From CBDCGJ01 sp965216645 (lineage in GTDB: Bacteria > Pseudomonadota > Alphaproteobacteria > GCA-2731375), in assembly GCA_965216645.1 (NCBI GenBank), contig CBDCGJ010000050.1:55846-119845 (forward strand): a stretch of DNA of 64,000 bases, in the 5' to 3' direction. Below are positions 1-8,583 of the stretch, piece by piece. The notes beneath the pieces are model-generated. The model was not told where the DNA came from. It saw only the letters and a program-made list of their open reading frames with translations, and did not search any database. Within the stretch, counting starts at the first letter, position 1. Each line of letters opens with the position of its first letter. A program made the translations under genes and the position numbers.

Positions 1-97
1 AGCTGGTACCGCCGCCGGGCACGCCAAACAAGCGTCGGGTGCCGTGGTCCCGGCATCGGCGCAGCATCCAATCAACGAAGGCGATATGTTCGGTCAT
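1..97 (-). CDS. Thiamine-diphosphate-dependent enzyme, N-terminal fragment (cut by window edge)
   Basis: Only the first 32 codons are visible. They read MTEHIAFVDW at the start and end in a GTRRLFGVPGGG stretch, the pattern that opens the pyrimidine-binding domain of acetolactate-synthase-like ThDP enzymes (an FGxPGG motif). The ATG at 97-95 lies 7 bases after the frame-corrected stop of hyuA1, so it continues the same minus-strand operon. By family it would decarboxylate or condense a 2-oxo acid, which fits the aminotransferase upstream. The product class is fairly clear, but the exact enzyme (synthase, decarboxylase or oxidase) cannot be told from this fragment. Confidence 0.7.
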   Translation of the reverse strand, partial: MTEHIAFVDWMLRRCRDHGTRRLFGVPGGGTS

Positions 98-104
98 GCC
101 CTGA

Positions 105-2205
105 TCACCGCCGTGTCAGAATCAAGTTCAAAGCGCGGTCGACGCGCAGGTCGAATTCCGGCGTCAGCACCGTTGTGGATTCGTCCTCCTCGATAATCGC
201 CGGGCCCGAAATAACATTGCCGGCGCCGAGCTGCGCCCGTCGATAGACCGGCACCTCCCGAAATCCGCCGCCGAACCAAGCCGCCGCGTCGGCCGGTTGG
301 GCGAGCTTCCGCCGCGCACTCCGCCGCGCGTCCGATCAAGGTATCGCCCAAAGTCGAGCGCGCGCCTTCAACCGCCAGCCGCCAAGAAAGAATCTCGACC
401 GGCATGTCTTCGCTACGGCCATAGCGCCGGCGATAGGCGGCCGTGAATGCGTCCTGCAGGCTCTCGCCATCGCCGGAGGACAGGTGATGCTGCTCGACCG
501 GCGTTTCGATCTCATAACCCTGACCGACATAACGCATCATCGCGCTTAGGCAACGCGCGGCACTATCGACGTCGACGCCCGCCGCGGCGATCAGCGCCGA
601 CGCTTCGCGGTCCATGTCAGCGACCAACGCCGCAGCATGGGTAAAGTCTAACCCCGCCAGGGTCGTCGGCGCGGCGCGCGCGATCTCAAACGAAATCGCG
701 GACGCGAGCATGCCGATGGCCGAAGCGACACCCGCACCGGCGGGACAGACCAGGCGGTGGATGTTCATCTGCTCGGCCATGGCGCAGGCATGGACAGGGC
801 CGGCGCCGCCGATCGGTAGTAGGGCGAACCGCGTAACATCTAGTGCCCTTTCGATGGCATGGATGGTGGCTGCCTGTGCCATATTGGCGACGACAGTGCC
901 GAGTACGCCAGCGGCGGCGGCGTGAACGTCTATGCCGAGTGGTTGGGCCAGATGAGCCTTGATGGCCTGTTCCGCTGCAGCGCGGTCGAGGCGCATGCGC
1001 CCGCCGAGGAAAGAGTCCGCATCTAAATAACCCAGGACCAGGTCGCAATCGGTCACCGTCGGATAGGTGTTGCCACCGCCATAGCAGACCGGACCGGGAT
1101 CGGCACCGGCGCTGTCGGGCCCGACCTGAAGCAGACCACGTTTGTCGATGCGGGCGATGCTGCCGCCGCCGGCGCCGATCTCGATCATGTCGATGGCGGG
1201 GATTTGCAGCGGCAAACCGCTACCTTCGGCGAAGCGGGTTTCACGGGCAACTTCGAACCGGCCCGTCCGCTCCGGCTTTCCGCTCGGGATCAAGCAGGCC
1301 TTCGCCGTGGTACCGCCCATATCGAAGCAGAGAATATCGTCGACTTCCGCCAGTGATCCAAACAAGCGCGCCGCCTCGGCGCCGGCCGCCGGACCGGATT
1401 GGACCAAACGAATGGGATATTTGGTTGCGGCCGCCGCGCCGACGCAGCGTCCGTCGGACAGCACCAGCAGTAAATCTCGTCGATAACCCATATTTGCCAG
1501 CGCCGCGACGAGGCGGTCGACATAGCCGCGGAAAATCGGATGGACATAGGCGTTGGCAACGGTCGTCGAGCTGCGCTCATACTCCCCCAGTTCCGGACTG
1601 ACGTCGGCGGACAAGGACAGCGCAACATCGGGCAGTCGACTTTGTACGATTTTGGCTACCGCCTTTTCGTGGGCCGGGTTGGCGTACGCATGAAGCAGAC
1701 AGATCGCGACGGAATCGACGTCCGCTTTTTGTAGATCCTCAACTGCCGCACAGACGCTATCCGCATCAAGCGGCGCGATCACTTCACCGTCGGCTGCGAT
1801 ACGTTCTTCGACTTCCAAACGCCGCGCTCTCGGGACCAAGGGTTGCGGCATCTCGATGTCGAGGTCGAACAGATCGTAGCGCCATTCCCGACCGATCTCG
1901 AGAACGTCGCGGAAGCCAGACGTGGTGATCAAGCCGGTTGCCACGCCCTTACGCTCGATCAGGGCATTCGCGACCAGCGTGGTGCCATGGATCACTGCCG
2001 ACAAATCGGTGGCCGCGATGCCGGCCGTCGCCAATATCCGTTCGATCCCCGTTATCACGCCGGCTGAGGGATCGTCGGGCGTTGTCAGTATTTTATCCAG
2101 GAGCAGACGGTCGCTTCTGCTTTCCCAAAGCACCACGTCCGTGAAGGTGCCACCGATATCGACGCCAAGGCGCCAATCGTGATCCAAGTCGTGCGCGTCA
2201 CTCAC
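105..2205 (-). CDS. hyuA: Hydantoinase/oxoprolinase subunit A (first copy), frame broken near C-terminus
   Basis: This is an ATP-binding subunit of the N-methylhydantoinase / 5-oxoprolinase / acetone-carboxylase superfamily. The nucleotide-binding signature DIGGTFTD is at residues 16-23, and typical GGGGS- and GGAGP-type loops follow. The GTG start overlaps the end of hyuB1 by 8 bases. The original frame runs on to 94 and degenerates into an Arg-rich tail after about residue 635. Moving by one base at the GGG run at 299-301 restores the canonical ending (AWFGGGFREVPVY ... SGPAIIEEDESTT ... NLILTRR) with a stop at 105-107, giving about 699 residues. The break is thus a single inserted G/C, either a sequencing error or a recent mutation. 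Subunit A is expected to work with the HyuB protein encoded just upstream. Confidence 0.88.
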
Positions 2206-3829
2206 CCGACCGCTCCCGCTTGGGCGTACCGGCCAAGCCGGAATCCCGATCCGCCGCGATCAGATCCGGGTCCCGCTGTTCCGGTGGGAATAAGCCGCCC
2301 CCGCCCGGCGTTTGGAATGTTACCTCGTCGCCGGGTTGCAGCTCTGTCCGGGATTTGGCGGCGATCGGATGACCGTTCAACAGATCCCGCCCCACGCTAC
2401 CCGGACCGCCACCAAGCAGACCGCGCGGCGGGTAAACGACCCGCTCGTGCCGAATTGTCATGGTCACCGGGTAGGACGACAAACTGCGGAAGCTGATCCG
2501 CTGGGCGTTGCCGCCGCGGAACTTTCCGATCCCGCCGGTATCGGGCACGAAGGCCTTCTCCAAGGCCAAAAGCGGCGCCTGGTGCTCGAAGGCTTCGATC
2601 GGCTGGTTCGCGACATTGCTGGGGAAGCTGAGACAGCCCGGTCCATCGCCATTGGGCCGGGCCCCATGGCCGCCATTCATGAAAAACATCTTCACGAAGT
2701 TGCCCTGGCCGGACGGACGTTGACCGCTGAAATAGACGTTCCAGAGCGGCGATCCGGATTCCGCCGGCACCCGCTCATGCAGCACCGGCGCCAGGGCCCC
2801 GAAAATCGCCGGCGGCACATAATGCCCTGACAAATGCCGGCCCCAAACCGGCGCCGGCACGCGGGCATTGAGCAGACACCCCTCCGGCGCGCTTACCGAC
2901 ACCGGGGCCAAGGTGCCGGCATTGTTCGGCGCGCCAGGGTCGAGCAAGCATTTAACGGCGTATCTGGCATAGGCCTGCGTATAGTTGAGCACGCTGTTGA
3001 TCGGCCAGGGTACTTGTTCGGAAGTTCCGGCGAAGTCGATGGAGAGCGCGTCGCCATCAACCCGAACGGCGCATTCGATATGCAACGGTTCGTCAACGCC
3101 GTCGATGTCGAATCCATCCTCATAAACACCGTCCGGCAGCTCCCCAATGGCGTCACGCATGCTGACTTCGGAACGCCAAATGATCTGGTCCGCGACGGCC
3201 TCGAGATCGTCGATCCCCTCCTCTTCCAAAAGTCTACTCAACAAGCGTTCGCAATCCCGGTAAGCGGCGAATTGCGCCCGGATGTCGCCCAGGGTTTCGT
3301 CTGGCTGCCGGAGATTTTCTTCCAGGAACGCCAACACCGCCGCGTTCTCCTCGCCCGCCTCAACGATCTTGCAGATCGGAATAGTCAAACCTTCCTCATA
3401 ACGATCCCGGGCGCTTGGCGACGGCGCCCCGCCAATGTCGACGCTATGGGCGGTGCTGCCGGCAAAGGCGATCAACCGGCCGGCGCGGAAAATCGGTTTG
3501 ATCATCGAGATATCATTGAGATGACCGGTACCGATCCAGGGATCGTTGGTGATGATCGTGTCGCCGGGCCGCAACCGCTCCAGCGGAAACTTCGCCAAAA
3601 CCGCGTTCAATGTGGTGGGTAGCGTGCCCATGAAACTGGGGATACTGCGCTTCGATTGGGTCAGCTGGCGGCCGCGATGGTCGAACAGGCTGAAGGCCAT
3701 GTCATAGTTGTCGCGCACCACCACGGAGAAGGCGGCGCGCACGAATGTTTCGGCGACCTGATCGACAATGCCATCAAGGCGCCGCCAGATCAGCCCTAGA
3801 CGGACCGGATCGAGATCCCGCGCCGCCAT
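2198..3829 (-). CDS. hyuB: Hydantoinase/oxoprolinase subunit B (first copy)
   Basis: This 543-residue protein belongs to the hydantoinase B / oxoprolinase family. It carries the conserved blocks DNYDMAFSLFDHRGRQL (40s), NDPWIGTGHLNDI (90s), GSTAHSVDIGG and the C-terminal GGGLFPPEQRDP. Its length is normal. The ATG follows the aminotransferase stop by only a few bases, and its end overlaps hyuA1, so the two subunits look translationally coupled. HyuAB complexes split cyclic amide bonds using ATP; relatives carboxylate ketones. The substrate cannot be read from sequence. This pair differs clearly from the second pair at 6705-10659, so the operon probably performs two distinct reactions of this type. 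Confidence 0.9.
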   Translation of the reverse strand: MAARDLDPVRLGLIWRRLDGIVDQVAETFVRAAFSVVVRDNYDMAFSLFDHRGRQLTQSKRSIPSFMGTLPTTLNAVLAKFPLERLRPGDTIITNDPWIGTGHLNDISMIKPIFRAGRLIAFAGSTAHSVDIGGAPSPSARDRYEEGLTIPICKIVEAGEENAAVLAFLEENLRQPDETLGDIRAQFAAYRDCERLLSRLLEEEGIDDLEAVADQIIWRSEVSMRDAIGELPDGVYEDGFDIDGVDEPLHIECAVRVDGDALSIDFAGTSEQVPWPINSVLNYTQAYARYAVKCLLDPGAPNNAGTLAPVSVSAPEGCLLNARVPAPVWGRHLSGHYVPPAIFGALAPVLHERVPAESGSPLWNVYFSGQRPSGQGNFVKMFFMNGGHGARPNGDGPGCLSFPSNVANQPIEAFEHQAPLLALEKAFVPDTGGIGKFRGGNAQRISFRSLSSYPVTMTIRHERVVYPPRGLLGGGPGSVGRDLLNGHPIAAKSRTELQPGDEVTFQTPGGGGLFPPEQRDPDLIAADRDSGLAGTPKRERSGE

Positions 3830-3832
3830 TTG

Positions 3833-4789
3833 TTAGCCTGCCGCGTCCGCGTTTCGCCACACCGCTGTCAGCCAGTCGCGGTACCGATCGCTACGCCCAC
3901 GCACCAAATCATCGTAAGCACCTTGTAGACGGCGGGTGACTTCGCCGGGCACGCCCGCACCGACAGGTTTCCGGTCGACGGACAGGACCGGCGTGATTTC
4001 CTGCCCCGTACCGCAGTAGAACATCTCATCGGTGAGATAGAGTTCCGTGCGCCCGATGCGCCGGGTTTCGGTTTCGATCCCCATATCCCGCGCCAACGTC
4101 AGCAAGGTGTCGCGAGTAATGCTCTCGAGGATGCCGTCGGTGAGCGACGGCGTCATCAGCAGGTTTCCGCGGCGCATGAAGATACAGCCCCCCGGTCCTT
4201 CGGCGACGCTGCCGTCATGGTTCAGAATAATGGCGGAATCATAACCGGCGTTTCGGGCCTCCAACCCGGCAAGGCGGCTGTTTAGATAGTTGCCTGTCGC
4301 CTTAATCCGCGGTGGGCTGGCATCGTCCGGATTTCGCCGCCAACTGGCGACCATGAAATGCTTACCGGTCTCGAATGCGTCGATGCGCGGGCGGGCGCGG
4401 CAAACCACCGAACTGCCGACCGGTTCCGTGGCGGTCATATTGCCCCAATCGTCCACATAGGCCTGTAGACGGATATAGCAATCTTCGCGCATATCATTGG
4501 CGCGGGCGATCTCCAGAATTTGTTCGGCAAAAACTTCGTTGGCCGCCGGTGCCGATAGCTCGACTAAGCGCATACCGAACTGCATTCGGTCGAGATGATC
4601 GGTAAGGCGAAAAATATAGAGTTCCTCTTCCGCCGCGTTCCAATAACCGCGCAAGCCTTCGAAGACCGCGACGGCGAAAGTCAGGCCCGGCGCCATAATC
4701 GAAATCTTAGCTTCCCCGAACGGCGTGACCTCACCGTTTAACATCGCGAACTCGGGCCGTTTTTCGTTTGTTCCCTCGATATTCGTCAT
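3833..4789 (-). CDS. Branched-chain-type aminotransferase (PLP fold class IV)
   Basis: This is a 318-residue fold-type IV aminotransferase. The PLP lysine is in RIKATGNYLNS (about K163). AVFEGLRGY (about 42-49), VAEGPG and SITRDTL are typical of the branched-chain aminotransferase group. The ATG at 4789 was chosen because AGGATGG sits 8 bases upstream; an upstream in-frame ATG at 4846 would add an Arg/Cys-rich stretch unlike the family. The usual AEGPGAN segment reads AEGPGGC here, with the Asn replaced. It lies between a YrdC-like gene and hyuB1 in the GntR-controlled operon, so a catabolic role on an amino acid released by the hydantoinase step is more likely than housekeeping IlvE. Amino donor and acceptor are unknown. 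Confidence 0.88.
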   Translation of the reverse strand: MTNIEGTNEKRPEFAMLNGEVTPFGEAKISIMAPGLTFAVAVFEGLRGYWNAAEEELYIFRLTDHLDRMQFGMRLVELSAPAANEVFAEQILEIARANDMREDCYIRLQAYVDDWGNMTATEPVGSSVVCRARPRIDAFETGKHFMVASWRRNPDDASPPRIKATGNYLNSRLAGLEARNAGYDSAIILNHDGSVAEGPGGCIFMRRGNLLMTPSLTDGILESITRDTLLTLARDMGIETETRRIGRTELYLTDEMFYCGTGQEITPVLSVDRKPVGAGVPGEVTRRLQGAYDDLVRGRSDRYRDWLTAVWRNADAAG

Positions 4790-4892
4790 ACGCCATCCTG
4801 TCGTTCCGGGTTGCCGCCGAATCCAGCCTGAACAGCACCGGCACAAGCGTCAACCCGGAAACGGTCGGCGGCGCCGCAGAAAAGGATTTTGG

Positions 4893-5606
4893 CTAAAGGC
4901 GATCGCCAATCAAATCCCGGATATGTCCGGGCGGCGGCGGTGGGAGGGCGATATCGAAGTGCCGCTTGACGATGTCGGCGATCAATTCAAAACAAGCGCC
5001 GTAGCGGACTACCTCCAAACTCTCCAAATCCAGCAATGTCGACGAGGCACGATACAGGTGGTACGGGCGAAGGCCATGGTCGATGACGATGTCGGCAATA
5101 TCGATCAACTCCGGTTCGATATCCTGCACGCGGAACTTCGTTCCCGAAAGCGACACGTTGGCCGAAGACCCGAACAACGGATGCGCCGCCTCCCGGCTCA
5201 ACCGGCAAAGTTCTCCGTGGAATGGTCCGGCATTGAGCAACATAAGGACCGTGCCGGATTTGCTGGATCCGGCCAGCGCCTCGTCGTCCATGTTCTTTAA
5301 AATCCGATGCTGCATATCGGCGGGTCCGATGGCGCCGAGCGGCAAGTCGTAGTCCTCGCAAATCACCCGCGCGACTTCCCAACCGCGGTCGCTTAGCCGG
5401 TGCAACTCCCGATGCAACGCCATGTCGCCCAACATCGCGTTCAACTTGCTGGGCGCGCGTTGCTTGGTATCGAAGATCTTCTTCAAGGCCGCGGCCGAAC
5501 CGCCGATCGCGGAGTAGCCGACATTCATCGGCAAGATCGCGATGCCCCCTGCCCGTAGCACGTCGAAGGCGCGGGCCGCATCGCCCTTAATGTCCGAGTT
5601 CGCCAA
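4893..5606 (-). CDS. YrdC/Sua5-like domain protein inside a catabolic operon
   Basis: This 237-residue protein has the YrdC/Sua5/YciO fold signature: a hydrophobic strand GGIAILPMNVGY (about 20-31), a basic KQRAPSK segment (about 48-54) and FGSSANVS near the middle (the SxN motif). In true threonylcarbamoyl-AMP synthases the first motif reads PTDTVYG; here it is PMNVGY, so this is a divergent paralogue. It starts with TTG at 5606 after a GGGAGAGG ribosome-binding site. It is 11 bases from the ene-reductase gene and belongs to the hyu operon. YrdC domains form carbamoyl- or threonylcarbamoyl-adenylates, so a role with a carbamoylated or carboxylated intermediate is conceivable; this is inference. 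Confidence 0.75.
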   Translation of the reverse strand: MANSDIKGDAARAFDVLRAGGIAILPMNVGYSAIGGSAAALKKIFDTKQRAPSKLNAMLGDMALHRELHRLSDRGWEVARVICEDYDLPLGAIGPADMQHRILKNMDDEALAGSSKSGTVLMLLNAGPFHGELCRLSREAAHPLFGSSANVSLSGTKFRVQDIEPELIDIADIVIDHGLRPYHLYRASSTLLDLESLEVVRYGACFELIADIVKRHFDIALPPPPPGHIRDLIGDRL

Positions 5607-5617
5607 TGACCTCTCCC

Positions 5618-6703
5618 TTACCTAAGTTGGTCCAACAATTCGCGAGAATAGGGACGAAGGGGTTTGCCGGTTCTGACCCTTTGCACAAGATCTTTGTTGG
5701 CGATGAAGTCGCGGCCGAAGGAGATGAGATCGATACCGCCCGCGTCGATCTCCGCCGCTGCCTCGTCCGGCGTGTAGCCGCCATTCCCGATCAAGGTGCC
5801 GCCATAGTACTGTCGAAGAAACTCGCTCGCTCGACCCTTCAAGTACTCGTAGGGCTTAAAGTCGTCGATGATCCCCACATGCAGATAGGCCAAACGCATC
5901 CCGTTCAATTTGCGGATCAGATACCGATAGGCGTCATTGTCCTTCTCGGTATAGGTCATCAGCCCGAAATAAGCGGCGGGCGACAAACGCAAACCCACCC
6001 GCTCCTCACCGACCACATTGGCGACCGCTTCGACGACTTCCAGGACAAACCGCGCCCGTTTGGATGGACTGCCGCCATAGCGGTCCGTTCGATTATTGGT
6101 GCATTGCCGCAGAAATTGATCGGGCAGGTAACCGTTGGCGCCGTGTATTTCGACGCCGTCAAATCCAGCCGCCTTGGCGTTCGCGGCAGCGCAGGCAAAA
6201 TCCTCGACGATGTTGGTGATTTCCTCCAGCTCAAGCGCGCGCGGCCAGACATGATACAAGGTGACGCCTTGGGTTTGGTGCATTTTCCCCCGGGTCGGCA
6301 CCCGGCTCGGCGCCATGGGCGAAACGCCGGTATAGTGCGGATGGGCCAAACGGCCGACATGCCAGATTTGGCAGAAGATCCGCCCGGCCTTGTTACGCAC
6401 CGCGTCCGTAACACGCCGCCACGCCGCGATCTGGCGATCGGACCAGATGCCCGGCGTATCGAGGTAACCCTGACAGTTGCCGTTGATCAATGTCGCTTCG
6501 GTGACCAGCAATCCCGCATCCGCGCGGGAGGAATAATAGGCGACCGCCCCCTTGGTGGTCGCCAGCTCGCTTGTCGCGCAGTTTCGCGTACAGGGTGCCA
6601 GGACAATTCGGTTGGGCAGCGTAAGCTCGCGGTTCAATGCGTAAGCTTCGAACAACGGCGCCACGGCGGCAGGCGGCTTCTCCGCTTTCCTAACGGCCGC
6701 CAT
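5618..6703 (-). CDS. Old-yellow-enzyme-family ene reductase
   Basis: This 361-residue FMN-dependent TIM-barrel oxidoreductase has IWHVGRLAHP (about 113-122), HGANGYLPDQFL (H187 and N190 are the usual pair that binds the substrate carbonyl) and RTDRYGGS (about 205-212). C-terminal GNGGYT and SFGRDFIAN bind the FMN phosphate. The family reduces C=C bonds conjugated to carbonyl groups with NAD(P)H. The ATG at 6703 directly follows the hyuB2 stop, so translation is probably coupled. Within this operon the enzyme probably saturates an unsaturated ring or enamide before or after ring opening. It lacks the FAD/NAD domain and Fe-S cluster of the 2,4-dienoyl-CoA reductase at 37319-39355. Confidence 0.92.
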   Translation of the reverse strand: MAAVRKAEKPPAAVAPLFEAYALNRELTLPNRIVLAPCTRNCATSELATTKGAVAYYSSRADAGLLVTEATLINGNCQGYLDTPGIWSDRQIAAWRRVTDAVRNKAGRIFCQIWHVGRLAHPHYTGVSPMAPSRVPTRGKMHQTQGVTLYHVWPRALELEEITNIVEDFACAAANAKAAGFDGVEIHGANGYLPDQFLRQCTNNRTDRYGGSPSKRARFVLEVVEAVANVVGEERVGLRLSPAAYFGLMTYTEKDNDAYRYLIRKLNGMRLAYLHVGIIDDFKPYEYLKGRASEFLRQYYGGTLIGNGGYTPDEAAAEIDAGGIDLISFGRDFIANKDLVQRVRTGKPLRPYSRELLDQLR

Positions 6704-6704
6704 C

Positions 6705-8570
6705 TCAATTGTCTAAAAGTTCGCGACGCCGCGCCCGCGTCGCCGCTTCGTCGACCGAACCGCCGGACATCACGACGCCATAGTCGCGCGCCGCGTCCTC
6801 CTCACTCAGCAAGCCGTCGCGCACATCGGCCTGGACTTTGGCCGGATCGCGCTCGCAGGGGGAGCCGAGACCGGCACCCGATATCCCGACAATCTCCAGA
6901 CTATCGCCTGGATAGAGATCGAACGCGGAAACCTTGGCCGGCAACTCCGCCGCTTCATCCGACCCGGCCGGCCGGTGCAGCATGCGGCCGGGCTTGCCAT
7001 TGGCACCGCCACGCAAACCGCGGGGCGGGTCGCCGGCACGGTGATCGCCAGTGGAACCGATCGACGTCTTTTCCAGAAACCGCCACCGTTTTACCGCGCC
7101 CAGTCCGCCGCGCCAGCGACCTGGCGCCGGCGCCTCGTCGCGCAGCTCGTAACGTTCGCAGACCACTGGCGCGCTCAACTCCATTTCCTCGATCGGATTG
7201 TTTCGCGTGTTGGCCATCAGGTTGTCGATGGCGTCGATGCCGTCTTTGCCCCAACGCGCGCCGTAGGAACCTTCGTTCACCTCGATCAACACCCAATACT
7301 TCTCTTCGCCGTTGTCGCCGTCCGCCTCCATACCGGCATAGGCAATGGCCGAAACGCTGGCCGAGTTGCCGGCCGTGACCTGCTCGGGCAAGGCCTCGCT
7401 GAACGCTTGCAATACTTGATCCGGGATGCGGTTGACCTGCGCGAAGCGGGCTTCGCAACCGCGCGGAAAGGTCGGATTGTAGATGTTGCCTTCAGGCGCA
7501 TAGACCTTCACCGGGCGGAAGATACCGTCGTTCTGCGGTACGTCGCCGCCTTCCAGACTTTCGTCCAGCAAAAGGGTTCGGATGGCGAAGTTGACCGTTG
7601 GCAACACGCTCCCTTCATAGGGGCAGTTGAATCCGGTCTCCACTTCGTCCGACGACCCGGTCAGGTCGACAATGATATCCTCACCATCGACGATAACCCG
7701 TGTCGCAATTGGCAGAGGTACACCGAAATTCTTTCCGTCATCTTCCAAGACACCGTCCGGCGCCTGATAAACCCCGTCTGGGATTGCCGCGATGCGGCGA
7801 CGCATGCGCAGTTCGGCATAGTCGAGCCAACCGTCGCAAGCCGTCATCACCTTATCCAGGCCATAGCGGTTTAGAAGATCGACGAAGCGGTCGACACCCA
7901 GCCGGCAACAGGCGATCATGGCCTCCACATCGCCGGCATTGGCTTCCGGCGTGCGGACATTGTCCATGATATGCTCCCACAAGGCGTCGTTGCGCCGACC
8001 GCCCTCATAGATCTTGGCGGCATTGATCAGATATCCCTCCGCAAACACGTCGGGCACGTCGACGGAAAAGCCGGGATGGGCCGCGCCGATATCGACCATG
8101 TGACCGGTGCAGCCGGCGAACCCGACATGGATGTCGCCGAAGAAGATCGGGATCAGAATGCCGTAATCGGGCGAATGGGAGGCACCGAAATACGGGTGAT
8201 TGTGGAGAATGATATCGCCGGGCCGATAGTCGCCGGCGAGCTTCTTTTCGATACCCCGCAAGTAGGCCGGCAGCGAACCGCAATGCATCGGCGTCGAGTC
8301 GCTTTCGCAAAGTTGCCGGCCGAAGCGGTCGAGAATACCGGCGCCTATATCCTGCGATTCCCGCATGATCGAGGAATAGGCCATGCGGAACAATAGTTGC
8401 GCCATTTCCGACGCAATGGTCTTCATGGCGCCGCCGATCACCTGCATGAGAACCGGATCGACATCCACCGTTTCCCAAAAGGGTTCGAATGGTCCGACCG
8501 GCGCGGTACTGATGGCTTTTTCCCGCAACTCATCGATGTTCAAAAGCTGGGTTTCGGTTTTCGCGTCCAT
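6705..8570 (-). CDS. hyuB: Hydantoinase/oxoprolinase subunit B (second copy)
   Basis: This 621-residue protein is of the hydantoinase B family, about 80 residues longer than the first copy. It shows RESQDIGAGILDRFGRQL (about 70-87), HNHPYFGASHSPDYG (about 125), GHMVDIGAAHPG and a GRWRGGLG segment. It has an N-terminal extension before VDPVLMQVIGGAMK and a C-terminal tail with YGVVMSGGSVDEAATRARR, the pattern seen in the longer HyuB/acetophenone-carboxylase-like proteins. It is separated from hyuA2 by 13 bases and feeds directly into the OYE gene. Hydrolase versus carboxylase activity cannot be settled from sequence. Confidence 0.9.
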   Translation of the reverse strand: MDAKTETQLLNIDELREKAISTAPVGPFEPFWETVDVDPVLMQVIGGAMKTIASEMAQLLFRMAYSSIMRESQDIGAGILDRFGRQLCESDSTPMHCGSLPAYLRGIEKKLAGDYRPGDIILHNHPYFGASHSPDYGILIPIFFGDIHVGFAGCTGHMVDIGAAHPGFSVDVPDVFAEGYLINAAKIYEGGRRNDALWEHIMDNVRTPEANAGDVEAMIACCRLGVDRFVDLLNRYGLDKVMTACDGWLDYAELRMRRRIAAIPDGVYQAPDGVLEDDGKNFGVPLPIATRVIVDGEDIIVDLTGSSDEVETGFNCPYEGSVLPTVNFAIRTLLLDESLEGGDVPQNDGIFRPVKVYAPEGNIYNPTFPRGCEARFAQVNRIPDQVLQAFSEALPEQVTAGNSASVSAIAYAGMEADGDNGEEKYWVLIEVNEGSYGARWGKDGIDAIDNLMANTRNNPIEEMELSAPVVCERYELRDEAPAPGRWRGGLGAVKRWRFLEKTSIGSTGDHRAGDPPRGLRGGANGKPGRMLHRPAGSDEAAELPAKVSAFDLYPGDSLEIVGISGAGLGSPCERDPAKVQADVRDGLLSEEDAARDYGVVMSGGSVDEAATRARRRELLDN

Positions 8571-8583
8571 CTTTAAGGTCCCC

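Noticed and set aside
5606..7378. 590-codon open frame on the plus strand
   Set aside because: Antisense to the OYE and hyuB2 genes; the last part is Arg/Pro-rich noise.
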